A stretch of 37,359 nt of DNA from positions 1 through 37,359 of the IMG/VR virus record IMGVR_UViG_3300021440_000071; one strand, written 5' to 3'. How positions within the stretch are numbered: position 1 is the first letter of the stretch; every line of letters starts with the position of its first letter. The translations under genes and the position numbers were made by a program. Source of the DNA: a virus. The notes under the pieces were generated by a model. It made no database searches. It was given only the letters and a program-made list of their open reading frames with translations, and was not told the DNA's origin. Shown here in pieces: positions 12,712 to 21,788 of this stretch.

Positions 12712-13419
12712 TTACTTTTTCTCTTTTTCTTTAATCTCTTGTTGCAACTTCATCCAAGTGGGTGTACCTTTCATATCGGCTAACATTTCAGCTATGCACT
12801 CAATAATCTTTTGCGATGTTTCAGCTTTGTCAACTTCCCACACTGTACCGATTGCTATTCTTAATTTCCCATCTTCGTCAAACTTGAAAATAGTTTTATA
12901 GTTCACCGTTGCAATTGTATCAATTACTCCATTTGTTTCATACTTTTCTTTGTCGATTATTCTATAATGGTCTCGTATGTTTGAATTTCCTTGCTTTACA
13001 TATTGCATCCATAATGCAGATACTCGTCCTCTATCATTAGGGTGCAAAAAAGAGATCCATCCAAGTTTCATCATCTCGTTTGGCTTCGCTCTAAATATTG
13101 TCATTAAAGCATCGTTCACACTTGTACACATACCTTCGTTATCACAAATAAATAAGGCTAACGGGTTGAGTTCAAAATGCGCCTCCATCGTCATTTGTAA
13201 TTGGTCTAGCCCGTACATTATCTTTGAAGTCCTACCGGCTATAATTTCCGTTTTATGGCTCATATCATCACGGAACTTTGAAGTTTCATTATGGAATTGT
13301 TCTTGCACTTTCATGTGATTGATAATCTTCTTTACAATCCATCCACAAAGGGCAAATGTAGCGGTTAAAATTCCACCTGCTACCCACTTAAATACTTCAA
13401 AGTTTATGTTTATGTTCAT
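12712..13419 (-). CDS. Membrane-anchored PAS domain protein
   Basis: Residues ~11-32 (WVAGGILTATFALCGWIVKKI) form one membrane helix. A helical linker follows (about 33-85; may be a coiled coil), then a PAS domain (about 85-190): NPLALFICDNEGMCTSVNDA, then WISFLHPNDRGRVSALW, the typical PAS 'V...A......G....W..F.HP.D' core, and a beta sheet ending KFDEDGKLRIAIGTVWEV. A helical tail ends in KEKEKK. No kinase, cyclase or output domain is present. PAS domains sense ligands, redox state or energy. Lying between the nucleotidyltransferase and holin-like genes, it may tie lysis or late development to host state. The domain is well supported; the role is inference. Confidence 0.85.
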   Translation of the reverse strand: MNININFEVFKWVAGGILTATFALCGWIVKKIINHMKVQEQFHNETSKFRDDMSHKTEIIAGRTSKIMYGLDQLQMTMEAHFELNPLALFICDNEGMCTSVNDALMTIFRAKPNEMMKLGWISFLHPNDRGRVSALWMQYVKQGNSNIRDHYRIIDKEKYETNGVIDTIATVNYKTIFKFDEDGKLRIAIGTVWEVDKAETSQKIIECIAEMLADMKGTPTWMKLQQEIKEKEKK

Positions 13420-13428
13420 CTATTAGTC

Positions 13429-13704
13429 TTATAATTTTTTAAAAATTAATTTTTCCATCCATCCGTTTTGCATTGTGCAGAATACGGGGTTTACTTCTTT
13501 GTTTATTGCAATTGATAAATTATATCTCAACTCCTCATCATGCCGATTGATTTTAGAACCTTCTTTCATTTTTATACATATATCAATGTCGCTATCAACT
13601 TTTGCCGTATCACGCGCCTGTGAACCGTATAACCATATTGATTCTGCATCGTACTTTAAAAGTATCATGTCAACAATCGTTTTTTGTGTTGCTTCATTTA
13701 TCAT
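13429..13704 (-). CDS. MNT-like minimal nucleotidyltransferase
   Basis: I start at ATG 13704 (MINEATQKTI), which overlaps the upstream stop as ATGA; a TTG two codons earlier is less likely. The core IWLYGSQARDTAKVDSDIDI is the MNT signature GS.ARG....SDID: Gly-Ser plus two Asp metal ligands. Length (91 aa) fits the minimal nucleotidyltransferase domain. Such proteins are usually antitoxins paired with a HEPN RNase, as in HEPT-MNT systems; no HEPN gene is next to it. Placed between the fibre candidate and the PAS protein in the late operon. It may AMPylate a host HEPN toxin, i.e. act as an anti-defence antitoxin. That is inference. Confidence 0.85.
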   Translation of the reverse strand: MINEATQKTIVDMILLKYDAESIWLYGSQARDTAKVDSDIDICIKMKEGSKINRHDEELRYNLSIAINKEVNPVFCTMQNGWMEKLIFKKL

Positions 13705-14456
13705 GCCCAAAATCTTAAAAGGTTAGCATTTGAAACAGACGCTCCATCAATGGTATATCCTGTTTCTGTGAATGTGATTGTATGCCCTTCTATTATTGAC
13801 GTATCACTATCTATGTATAGATATTTAATAGTAAAGCTCCATGTGTCGCCTTCAGTCCATTCAATGTCAAATCCGTCTCCATAGGCATAAGTTTCATATC
13901 CTAGCCCTATAAGAAAACCGATTTGAGAATTAAATGGATTGTCATGTAATTCAGTCAATGGGAATCCTGTATCTTTCGTATCTGTGAAGGGGCTTTGCCA
14001 AAATAAAAGGTAATTTGAAATCGGAATACTTCTCAAAAAAGTGAGCCAATTATTATCATGCTTAAATTGCATATCAGGGTCAGTTTCAGCATACGCGGTA
14101 ATTGTATTGCGCGGTGTTAGTTGTGGGATAACTTTTTTAAAGTCCGTTGCTGTGAATGTCATTCTATCGCCTGTCGGAATATTCACACCATTGTAAATTG
14201 CTTCGGTACACTCATACGCATAACTACCTCCATTTTCTGTACACCAAAGATTTAACCATATGGTTGAATTAAACGTGGCATAGTTGGCAATGTTGCGAAT
14301 AGAATTAGCCCAAGTTTTTGAGGGTATCGAATTGAGTAAACCCTGTCGAGATACTGAACTACCGCCTTCTATTAAAAATGAATCAGTATCATCAATATTC
14401 TGTACTGATTTCGATATGTTCTTTTTTATCCTGTCTCGTCGTGTTAAACCTGCCAT
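13701..14456 (-). CDS. Putative tail fibre / receptor-binding protein
   Basis: A 251-residue protein after the tail-tip genes. The start (MAGLTRRDRIKKNISKSVQN, then DDTDSFLIEGGSSVSRQGLL) resembles short N-terminal attachment regions of Bacteroidota phage fibre proteins. The body is rich in Trp, Tyr and Thr and looks beta-rich (ends TITFTETGYTIDGASV). No enzyme motif seen. Receptor binding is inferred from position and composition. It is coupled to the nucleotidyltransferase gene by an ATGA overlap. Confidence 0.62.
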   Translation of the reverse strand: MAGLTRRDRIKKNISKSVQNIDDTDSFLIEGGSSVSRQGLLNSIPSKTWANSIRNIANYATFNSTIWLNLWCTENGGSYAYECTEAIYNGVNIPTGDRMTFTATDFKKVIPQLTPRNTITAYAETDPDMQFKHDNNWLTFLRSIPISNYLLFWQSPFTDTKDTGFPLTELHDNPFNSQIGFLIGLGYETYAYGDGFDIEWTEGDTWSFTIKYLYIDSDTSIIEGHTITFTETGYTIDGASVSNANLLRFWA

Positions 14457-14457
14457 A

Positions 14458-16152
14458 TTAATCTGTGTTTAGTGTATTTGCCGCTTTGATACCTTGAACC
14501 ACTCTTGCAATACCACTATCTGACTTTGTTGGAGGTGCTGACGGGTTTTGTCCTGATAATGTAATAGTACATGACGAGAAGTGAGTAAGGTTATCGTAAA
14601 TCCAAATTAGAATCTGATTAATCATGTAAGAATTCATAGCATACCCACCAAGATTCAAAGTAGATAAAGCCGTTACATAAAGAAACATATTATTTTCCAT
14701 ATAGTTAATTGAAGGGCTATTTTGAAAAGGATAGAACGATGTCATGCCAGGTGCTAAATCCCCACCGATTGACTTACAATTTATACTCATAACATTATCA
14801 GCTATGCTTTTACAATTGCTGAAAAATACATAAACTTCTTTCGTTGTTAATGTGGCAAACGTATGACTAATATTAGTTAGTGAGGGCGTTGTAGCCATTG
14901 CCGTTTTATTTACACCCGTTGAACCGTCCGAATAATACACCGCGTAAAAGTTTCCTGCTGAAGGTGCTGAAATATCAATACCGAAATCACCTGAACCGAC
15001 TAATACAGCTTTGAATCCATATTGTAAAGTATTAGCGCTTGTAAGTTGGTATGTTCCTGCAAGTGCTGTGCCGTTTGTAATTACATACACTAGCTGCCCC
15101 TTAGCATCCTCACCCCAATATCCCGAATTGAGTAAATAAGTACTATTCAGAAAGTCTAAGAAATTACGTTTGCCGTTGAATTTCTTTTGTATTGTTCTAG
15201 TTGTACCAATGTCCATAGATTCAATCCAAAAGTAGGATGTTTGCGGCATTGTTCCAATAATCAAAGTATTACTAAAAATATCAAAAGTTGTAGTATTAAT
15301 TCGTTCGCGTAGTTTAATCGAATATTGCGAAAGTGGGAAGGCTGCATTTCGTTTTACTTCTAACTTTGAACCTTGTTCGCGTGTTACCTTTACTCCATCA
15401 ACCCAAACGGAATCACAAAGTAAAATCCGTTCTAACTTATCCGCTTCCCATTCGGGCAAACCTTGTGTAAAGTTTCCTAAGTTAAGTAAATAAGTTCTAA
15501 AGGCTATACCGCTTACCATTTCAGAATTTAACGGTTGATCTTCGTACACATTGAATTTACTACCTGTATCCATCTCTGCCATTAATCCATCTATTCTTTT
15601 TTGGAAGATAAAGGATGATGATGGGTATACAACCGATTGGTCGTTAAACGTGCTGTAATAGTCTATTCTGACCGTTTTAGGGTGTGATTGTTTTAGGTCG
15701 AACGGCTCAAAAATAATGTATTGATTCGATGAGCCTGGATTGTAGGAAAGTTGAAGGAAATAAACTCCTTCAGGTACATCATAAAGCTGAATCGTAATCG
15801 TGTAAAGTTTCATACTGTCCCATGTTCCTGATTCTTGAACAACGGTAACGGTCTTTGAAGTGTATTCGATTCCATTTACGTCCAAAAGTCTCGCGTGTTG
15901 GTAATGCCCTAAAGTGGAATCACTACCTAGCCATTGAAGTCGAATAGTATCCGATTGTTGGAAAGGTTGAATGTAATTTACTTTTTGCTCATACGGTTTA
16001 TACATTCGTTTAAAGAAATCATCATCGAAGCCTTTAAAGTTGAATTGAGGGTTAAAAACATTCAAGTAAGTCGTACCGCTTATCGCTTGGTTATCGCTTT
16101 GCCATAGCTGTCTAAGTGGGTTTAATAAAGGAAATTCAAAAATATTTGCCAT
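14458..16152 (-). CDS. Tail-tip / baseplate-associated structural protein
   Basis: A 564-residue protein starting MANIFEFPLLNPLRQLWQSD. The first ~200 residues contain beta-sandwich-like stretches (YTITIQLYDVPEGVYFLQLS) and a conserved-looking FEPFDL, as in tail-tip proteins of Bacteroidota siphophages. The C-terminal part is Ser/Thr/Asn-rich, typical of exposed tail proteins. It is separated from the upstream tail gene by the plus-strand lipoprotein gene. Structural role is inferred from position. Confidence 0.68.
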   Translation of the reverse strand: MANIFEFPLLNPLRQLWQSDNQAISGTTYLNVFNPQFNFKGFDDDFFKRMYKPYEQKVNYIQPFQQSDTIRLQWLGSDSTLGHYQHARLLDVNGIEYTSKTVTVVQESGTWDSMKLYTITIQLYDVPEGVYFLQLSYNPGSSNQYIIFEPFDLKQSHPKTVRIDYYSTFNDQSVVYPSSSFIFQKRIDGLMAEMDTGSKFNVYEDQPLNSEMVSGIAFRTYLLNLGNFTQGLPEWEADKLERILLCDSVWVDGVKVTREQGSKLEVKRNAAFPLSQYSIKLRERINTTTFDIFSNTLIIGTMPQTSYFWIESMDIGTTRTIQKKFNGKRNFLDFLNSTYLLNSGYWGEDAKGQLVYVITNGTALAGTYQLTSANTLQYGFKAVLVGSGDFGIDISAPSAGNFYAVYYSDGSTGVNKTAMATTPSLTNISHTFATLTTKEVYVFFSNCKSIADNVMSINCKSIGGDLAPGMTSFYPFQNSPSINYMENNMFLYVTALSTLNLGGYAMNSYMINQILIWIYDNLTHFSSCTITLSGQNPSAPPTKSDSGIARVVQGIKAANTLNTD

Positions 16153-16205
16153 GTTTTAACTTACTGTGTTTTAAATAGTCTTAGCTTTGAATACAAATTT
16201 ACATT

Positions 16206-16433
16206 ATGAAACAGATTATTTCTTTTATTTTTATCGTTGCAGCCTTTTGTAGCTGTCAAAAGAAACAATGTTATCAGTGCATACATATTACTAATTTTGG
16301 AGGGAATACTAAGCCTCAAATTGATTATTCGTCTCATTGTGGATGGACTGAAACGGATAAACTTAACTACGTCCAAAGTCAATCTATTGTATCGAGCAAA
16401 TATAGCGTTCGTGTTAGTTGTACCGTTCATTAG
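16206..16433 (+). CDS. Small plus-strand lipoprotein (possible superinfection-exclusion protein)
   Basis: The only clear gene on the plus strand. It begins MKQIISFIFIVAAFCSCQKK: Lys, hydrophobic core, then FCSC with Cys17 as the likely lipidation site. The mature ~59 residues have four more cysteines (QCYQC, SSHCGW, VSCTVH), which could form two disulphides in the periplasm. A -7 element TAGCTTTG (16182-16189) matches TAnnTTTG, but no good -33 box is present; the predicted start leaves a ~10-base leader. Its stop abuts the stop of the tail gene at 16434 with no gap, and it lies between tail-tip genes. T5 encodes a similarly sized lipoprotein, Llp, that blocks its receptor, next to the receptor-binding gene; that analogy suggests the role, but there is no sequence similarity claim. 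Confidence 0.72.
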   Translation: MKQIISFIFIVAAFCSCQKKQCYQCIHITNFGGNTKPQIDYSSHCGWTETDKLNYVQSQSIVSSKYSVRVSCTVH

Positions 16434-18659
16434 TTATCTTATTAGGTTAGTTAAATCAGTTCCGATACTTGTATTGGTTGCAAGCATCTTAAATTTCGCA
16501 TTACCACGCATTGCAGGTCTTGTACTCACCGAAAGTATGTAGCCATAATAAGAAACGCCTAAATACACAATCTCGATAAATGAGTAAGGATCGCTTTCTA
16601 TGAGGTTATACAAATTGATTTGTTCGTTTGTTTCGAATTCAAAAATTACCGGTTGAAATAACTCCGCTCCATCAGGGCATAATTGCGCTATTTGTATCGC
16701 CTCGCCTTCGTTGTAGTCTATGAACCCTAATGTCTCGGTATACATCTTCAGATTGCCTACATTATTCTTTCCCGAAAGTTGGAAGTTGAAGTAGTCGTTG
16801 TCGTTTAGTTTGAAACACGCTCTGAAATAATCTCCATTTCGTACAAGTGAACGCTTAGGACTGAAAAGTATATTGTATGCCGTATCCGGACTGAATATGT
16901 TGAAGATTTCCCAAACGCCGGGTACAATCGGGTCCCGATGAATTAAATGGTAGTTGATTGTATTACCTGTAACGGGATCCGTATAGGTATTTGAATTGTC
17001 ATCGTTAATATGCAAAGCAAATACATCATTATCATTCTGTGAATCAGAAATCGTCTTGCCAGAGTAGTTAATTCTTTCAAATTCCCTACCATACATGTCG
17101 CATCGCCATGGACTTACATAATCTGCAGTCTTTTGAATCCGAACTAATGAAGAAAGATAGGTTTGAGTATTGTTGAACTCATCCTTGCCATTCGTAATTT
17201 CTAGTATTCCGTCTCCTTTTTGGTCATAAGAATAAGTTCCGCTCCCAATGTTCAACGTTGACCATGATTCTTGTGTAAATGGAGTTGCTTTAAAATTTAC
17301 GACACTTGAAATCTTAGGGTAATACGGGCTTACAGAGGTTTTGAATACATCAGTCTTGAATACTAAATCAACCGTATTTGAAACTTTATCGTACACGAAT
17401 GCAACTCCAAATTCGGTGTTCATAAACTTGAAGAAATCAGCAAATGTGGTTCTTAATTTACTGCCTGATAGACCTTTTATTCCATCCCCGGACGATACCG
17501 CAAGTTGATTCGTATAAACCGTATCGAACCAAGTTGTATTGATTGTTAAATCTGGGTCAGGAACTCCCAAGTGTACATCCGGTGCACTTATTTGTTTGAT
17601 CAGATATATAAAAACATCTTTAACGTATAAGTGCGGGGTATATGTAGCTGCGAATCGGTTGGTGAACGATGCGGCCAAATCAATGCCATATACATTTGTC
17701 GAATAATCTCCAGAAGGTATCACCAATCCACCCCCGCCAATTATTTCCATTCTGAAAAGAAAAACTAATCCATATCCATCTGGTACGGTTATAGTTTGAG
17801 TATCTGTTCCGGCATATATATGCGAGACGTTTGCATGGTGGGTGAAGCTGCTATTAAGTATATAATAGTAAGAAGATATTGGACTGCCTATGGGATACAA
17901 TCCATACAATAATTGTGCATTTGCATCTGCTGTTCCAATCCCGGTTGTTACAAGGAAATTAAAATCACACTTTAATTCAATATCAACTGAACTTCCGCTT
18001 GTATTTTGAAGAAACGTGCTGTTAGGTCCACCACTTCCATAATTCTGCTCATAGAATTTTATTGATACATTCGTTCCTTCTGAATCAATATAAGTTAAAT
18101 CAGGAAAGAAATCAAAATTTTGACCGGCAACACCTTCCCAATTTATTTTAGCCTGTAATAACAACCCATCATCATACACATACTGCACATCAGGGTTCCC
18201 ATCAATCGCAAACTCATAAGGTGTATGCTCACGAGCTTTTAGTTTAGCTGCAAATCCATTCTCCATAACCGGCACAACTACATAATCGAACTCGTCTTGT
18301 GCCTGCGAGAAATCAAGATCACCTCTGAAAAACAAATCATAAGCGTATGTATCCGGGTTGAATTTCTCAACATACAACTCGCACTTTGCCTCAATGCCTT
18401 GATTGTATAATAAGTATCGTAGAATCTTTGCGCCGTCTTTGTGAAATTTTAAGGGGGTGGCATAGGTGGTAAACATGCCGTAATAGGTGAATCCTCTTTC
18501 CCATCCTATCTCATATTCCTGCCATCCTTCAGGAGCTCGTTGTATCTCGGTTGGTGTTACATTAGCGAAGTATGCGCCTGTATTATCAATGGTGTGATAA
18601 TACCAATCTGTTCCATCAAAATAGCGTAAATAGTGTTTGTATGGATTTCTTTGTGCCAA
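16434..18659 (-). CDS. Distal tail / tail-tip protein, 741 aa
   Basis: Large protein directly after the tape measure gene, where Dit or tail-tip hub proteins lie. The N-terminus (MAQRNPYKHYLRYFDGTDWY, then PEGWQEYEIGWERGFTYYGM) is a pattern I associate with Bacteroidota siphophage tail proteins. Middle and C-terminal parts are beta-rich with many aromatic and Asn residues (GFIDYNEGEAIQIAQLCPDG). No peptidase or glycosidase motif was identified. Its ATG (18659) is next to the stop of the tape measure gene. Confidence 0.75.
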   Translation of the reverse strand: MAQRNPYKHYLRYFDGTDWYYHTIDNTGAYFANVTPTEIQRAPEGWQEYEIGWERGFTYYGMFTTYATPLKFHKDGAKILRYLLYNQGIEAKCELYVEKFNPDTYAYDLFFRGDLDFSQAQDEFDYVVVPVMENGFAAKLKAREHTPYEFAIDGNPDVQYVYDDGLLLQAKINWEGVAGQNFDFFPDLTYIDSEGTNVSIKFYEQNYGSGGPNSTFLQNTSGSSVDIELKCDFNFLVTTGIGTADANAQLLYGLYPIGSPISSYYYILNSSFTHHANVSHIYAGTDTQTITVPDGYGLVFLFRMEIIGGGGLVIPSGDYSTNVYGIDLAASFTNRFAATYTPHLYVKDVFIYLIKQISAPDVHLGVPDPDLTINTTWFDTVYTNQLAVSSGDGIKGLSGSKLRTTFADFFKFMNTEFGVAFVYDKVSNTVDLVFKTDVFKTSVSPYYPKISSVVNFKATPFTQESWSTLNIGSGTYSYDQKGDGILEITNGKDEFNNTQTYLSSLVRIQKTADYVSPWRCDMYGREFERINYSGKTISDSQNDNDVFALHINDDNSNTYTDPVTGNTINYHLIHRDPIVPGVWEIFNIFSPDTAYNILFSPKRSLVRNGDYFRACFKLNDNDYFNFQLSGKNNVGNLKMYTETLGFIDYNEGEAIQIAQLCPDGAELFQPVIFEFETNEQINLYNLIESDPYSFIEIVYLGVSYYGYILSVSTRPAMRGNAKFKMLATNTSIGTDLTNLIR

Positions 18660-20984
18660 TTATCTTATATTAGATTGTCTGTATGATTCAAAACCGCTTA
18701 ATCCGTAATAGTTCGCTGTTAAGTTCTTCGCGCGTAAATCTTGACGAAGCCCTTTAAGTTCTATAATTTCCTCATCTGTTTTTTCAAGCAAAGCCATTTG
18801 AATTGAATCGGTTGATACTTTGCTACCGTCAGCAAGTTTTACCATTGCCGTTCTGTAAATCGCACTCATTAACTCGGAATTATTGAGTACCATATCATCA
18901 GCTTTTAGGAAAGTTTTAGTAGGCGCGTTTGGTGTGATTTCCAAACGTCCATCACCGCGCAAAATCGCCTCGCGTCCTGCCTCACCGACTATGGCGAACT
19001 CATCCTTACCCTTACCGCGTCCTTTTGCGTATTGTGGTAGTGGAGTGGCTAATACTTTTGCTAGTTCTGCACCACCTGCAATACCTGCACCGACTGACAA
19101 AGCAAGTCCCGGATAACCGCCCGGATTCGCAAGGAAACCAATAACCGCCTCCGCTGTCTTTGCAATGATATTTGTAACAGATAAAGCCTTTTGTATTACC
19201 GCTTGTTTGCGTTGTGCTGTGATTCTATCTCTATCTATCTTCTTTTGTTGTGCTTCATTTTCTGCTTGTAATTGTAGTTTCTTTTTCTCTTTTTGAGTAT
19301 TTGATAAACCACTTTGCTCAATAAATCTCAATTCATTATCGTAACTCACTTTTAATGCTTTATCACGTTTATCAATTTGCATGATTTCACGCGCGTAAAC
19401 CGCATCTGAAATATCAGAAATTGCACTTGTAACATCGCTAGTAAGTTGCACAATCTCTTGCATTAACTTTTTACGTTCCTCTAACCTTTTTTTATTCTGT
19501 TCTTTGGCTTCCTTATCTTCTTCGGCTGCAATTTGCTTTCTATTTGCGCGTTCAATTAATTGTCTATTTAATGCTTGTGCTTCGGGGTCTCCTAATCCTG
19601 CGGGGTATTCGGTTTCAATATCCTTTTCAATTTCTGCATACATTTTTTCATATGCGTCTCCAAGTGCCTTAACTGTTTCGGGTGAAATCCCAACCGATAC
19701 CATATCTTCCTTTAATTCCTTGATATGTATTGTTGGTTTTACATAAACGTCTACTTTTTTCACTTTACCTTCATCACCATGAGTTAAATCATGGTCTTTT
19801 TTAAACTTTGCTAATTCCATTGCGGTTTCTTCCCATGCTTTCTCTGCGGCTTTTGCTTCGTCTTGTGCTTGTTGTCTATAATACTTTTTAGCATCTTCGG
19901 GCTTTAACATACCTTGAAAAAATAATAGTGGATTCCCTGTTTGATTGAATTGATTTGCACCATACGATACTTGTGCTTTTAACGTGTTTAACCAACCGTC
20001 ATCCTGTTTATTTTGCGCCTCTGTGGATTTATCGACTGCTTCTTTCAATAAATATTGAGATTTAGCGCGTAATTGAATCATTTTAATATAATCATCAGAT
20101 TTATTAATAGTATTCTTTTCGGCTAAATTAAAATCATCTGTTTTACCTGCTGATTCTCCAAGTGTTTTATTATATTCCTCTAAAAAAGCGTTCTTTGATA
20201 TTACTCCTTTTTTTGCTAGTTCTAAACTTAATCGAAGTTCACCCATTGAACTAATAGCACCTTTATTGGATTCCTTGTATTCGTCTGTTTTTTCAACGGC
20301 ATTATCTAAATTCTTATTATAGTCTAAAATTTGATTTGTCAATGCCACAACCGCTTCACCTGCTAAATTAAATATCCCTGCAATACCGAGACCTGGCAAT
20401 ATATATGCCGCTTGTCTGATAAATCCCCATGCCTTCGATAATGCACTACCATAATTCCCCACATTTCGCGTATACCGTCCCGTTTCTTGTTCTAATGTGC
20501 TTAATTCGGCATTTACGCGCTGAATATCGGTAAGTAATGTCTTACCCATTGCATTACGTTGCGAAGCACTTAAATTGTCGTATTGGGCTTGTAATGACTT
20601 CAATTGTAAACGCATTGAAGTAATACTACCTTCTTCTGATTGTTTTAGCTTAATTGCATCGTTTGAGGCTTGGTTACTTGCTTTTAATGATATTGTCGCT
20701 TCGTCTAATTGCTTTTTTACATCATGGTTAGAAAGTGCTAGTTTCTCATTCGTTGAAACAAGCTGCTTTGTGTATTTCTCTAATTCTGAAACTGCTTTAG
20801 TTGCATTTCCTGCACCTTGTCGAAGTGCTGCCAAAGAATTTCCACCACCTAAAACGTCGTTAAGTTGCAAAGCGTTTTTAAATACGTCTTGCAAAGTATC
20901 ACCCAATGAACTTAATTCACTCTTTAATTTACTGACTTGCTCAAATGCCGACGCGTCGACTATCTCTGATATTTTATCTGCCAT
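18660..20984 (-). CDS. Tail tape measure protein
   Basis: The longest protein (774 aa). The first ~170 residues are coiled-coil helix (VSKLKSELSSLGDTLQDVFK...), two hydrophobic segments follow (about 190-215, AAYILPGLGIAGIFNLAGEA; and about 625-650, NPGGYPGLALSVGAGIAGGA), and the region between holds long charged helices. This is the standard tape-measure plan. It sits between small tail genes and the tail-tip protein. By the usual ~0.15 nm per residue, a tail near 115 nm would be expected (estimate). It starts at ATG 20984, overlapping the preceding small membrane gene by 11 bases. Confidence 0.9.
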   Translation of the reverse strand: MADKISEIVDASAFEQVSKLKSELSSLGDTLQDVFKNALQLNDVLGGGNSLAALRQGAGNATKAVSELEKYTKQLVSTNEKLALSNHDVKKQLDEATISLKASNQASNDAIKLKQSEEGSITSMRLQLKSLQAQYDNLSASQRNAMGKTLLTDIQRVNAELSTLEQETGRYTRNVGNYGSALSKAWGFIRQAAYILPGLGIAGIFNLAGEAVVALTNQILDYNKNLDNAVEKTDEYKESNKGAISSMGELRLSLELAKKGVISKNAFLEEYNKTLGESAGKTDDFNLAEKNTINKSDDYIKMIQLRAKSQYLLKEAVDKSTEAQNKQDDGWLNTLKAQVSYGANQFNQTGNPLLFFQGMLKPEDAKKYYRQQAQDEAKAAEKAWEETAMELAKFKKDHDLTHGDEGKVKKVDVYVKPTIHIKELKEDMVSVGISPETVKALGDAYEKMYAEIEKDIETEYPAGLGDPEAQALNRQLIERANRKQIAAEEDKEAKEQNKKRLEERKKLMQEIVQLTSDVTSAISDISDAVYAREIMQIDKRDKALKVSYDNELRFIEQSGLSNTQKEKKKLQLQAENEAQQKKIDRDRITAQRKQAVIQKALSVTNIIAKTAEAVIGFLANPGGYPGLALSVGAGIAGGAELAKVLATPLPQYAKGRGKGKDEFAIVGEAGREAILRGDGRLEITPNAPTKTFLKADDMVLNNSELMSAIYRTAMVKLADGSKVSTDSIQMALLEKTDEEIIELKGLRQDLRAKNLTANYYGLSGFESYRQSNIR

Positions 20985-21141
20985 TTAGCTTGTCTTTTAT
21001 CTTGTTAATACTTTCTTGAATCGCTTGTTCTTTGTCCTTTAAAATCTTATCGGTCTTCTTAAATGCTAGGCTTATTATTTCACGAATGAATAAAACCATT
21101 ATTACCACAAATACCGTTATGACTATGCTCGTTATTATCAT
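20974..21141 (-). CDS. Small membrane protein before the tape measure, 55 aa
   Basis: ATG 21141 to TAA 20974. One N-terminal membrane helix (MIITSIVITVFVVIMVLFIR) and a charged helical tail (KILKDKEQAIQESINKIKDK). The ATG overlaps the upstream stop (ATGA) and its end overlaps the tape measure start, so it is translationally coupled at both ends. Role unknown; position suggests tail assembly or a holin/DNA-injection accessory. Confidence 0.68.
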   Translation of the reverse strand: MIITSIVITVFVVIMVLFIREIISLAFKKTDKILKDKEQAIQESINKIKDKLNGR

Positions 21142-21788
21142 TTTCCATTTAGTTTTTCAATTTCCAATCGACGTGCATACGCTTTGTACTTGGCTATCCA
21201 TGAACAATATTTACCAACTGTGATATTTTCGGGTATAACCGTCTTAAATACCGATTCCATTTCAGTAATCGTACTCGCAAAGTATTCATACGTGTAATGT
21301 GATTCTTTGCCGCTTGGGTTACTTAGTTTAATCTTGTCAAGTTCATTCATCAAATCCACATATTCAGACTTCCAATGAGGTATCATCGAGTTGATTACTT
21401 TCTTTAGATTATCTTCTGAAAACTCCATCCTTTCGGGCAAATACTCATTGAATGAGTAAAGAAATTCAAAATTTTCTTTAGTAGGTAGTATGTTTATAAC
21501 CTCAATGAGCAAACCGAACATCTTAACCCTATTTTGTAATTGGGTTAACTGTCTAGTTTTCATTAATTTTTTCTTTGCTTGAAGTCCACCTGCTTCCTCT
21601 GTATATTGCATATAGAGTGAATCAAAACAATCGCTCAACTCTTTCTCCGTTGGTGTACCCTCTATTATTAGTTTCTCTAATTCATTATTCACCAAACAAT
21701 CTATAAATATTGACAATGGTAGTTTATGAATATTGAGATATAATTTCGTAGTTGTTTGGCTCGATATCTTCGTTCGCTTGAACTTCAT
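21138..21788 (-). CDS. Hypothetical tail-region protein (possible tail assembly chaperone)
   Basis: Helical protein with LPLSIFIDCLVNNELEKLII and, later, a basic helix AKKKLMKTRQLTQLQNRVKM. It lies two genes before the tape measure, where tail assembly chaperones usually are. The start is uncertain: ATG 21854 overlaps the upstream gene by 131 bases, ATG 21788 (chosen) by 65, and TTG 21716 would start 8 bases after the upstream stop and directly before the conserved-looking LSIFIDCL. No programmed-slip signal was identified. Confidence 0.65.
   Translation of the reverse strand: MKFKRTKISSQTTTKLYLNIHKLPLSIFIDCLVNNELEKLIIEGTPTEKELSDCFDSLYMQYTEEAGGLQAKKKLMKTRQLTQLQNRVKMFGLLIEVINILPTKENFEFLYSFNEYLPERMEFSEDNLKKVINSMIPHWKSEYVDLMNELDKIKLSNPSGKESHYTYEYFASTITEMESVFKTVIPENITVGKYCSWIAKYKAYARRLEIEKLNGK

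Noticed and set aside
16161-16430. Minus-strand frame of 89 residues opposite the lipoprotein
   Set aside because: Its composition is basic and erratic; the plus-strand frame has a lipobox and fits the gap exactly.
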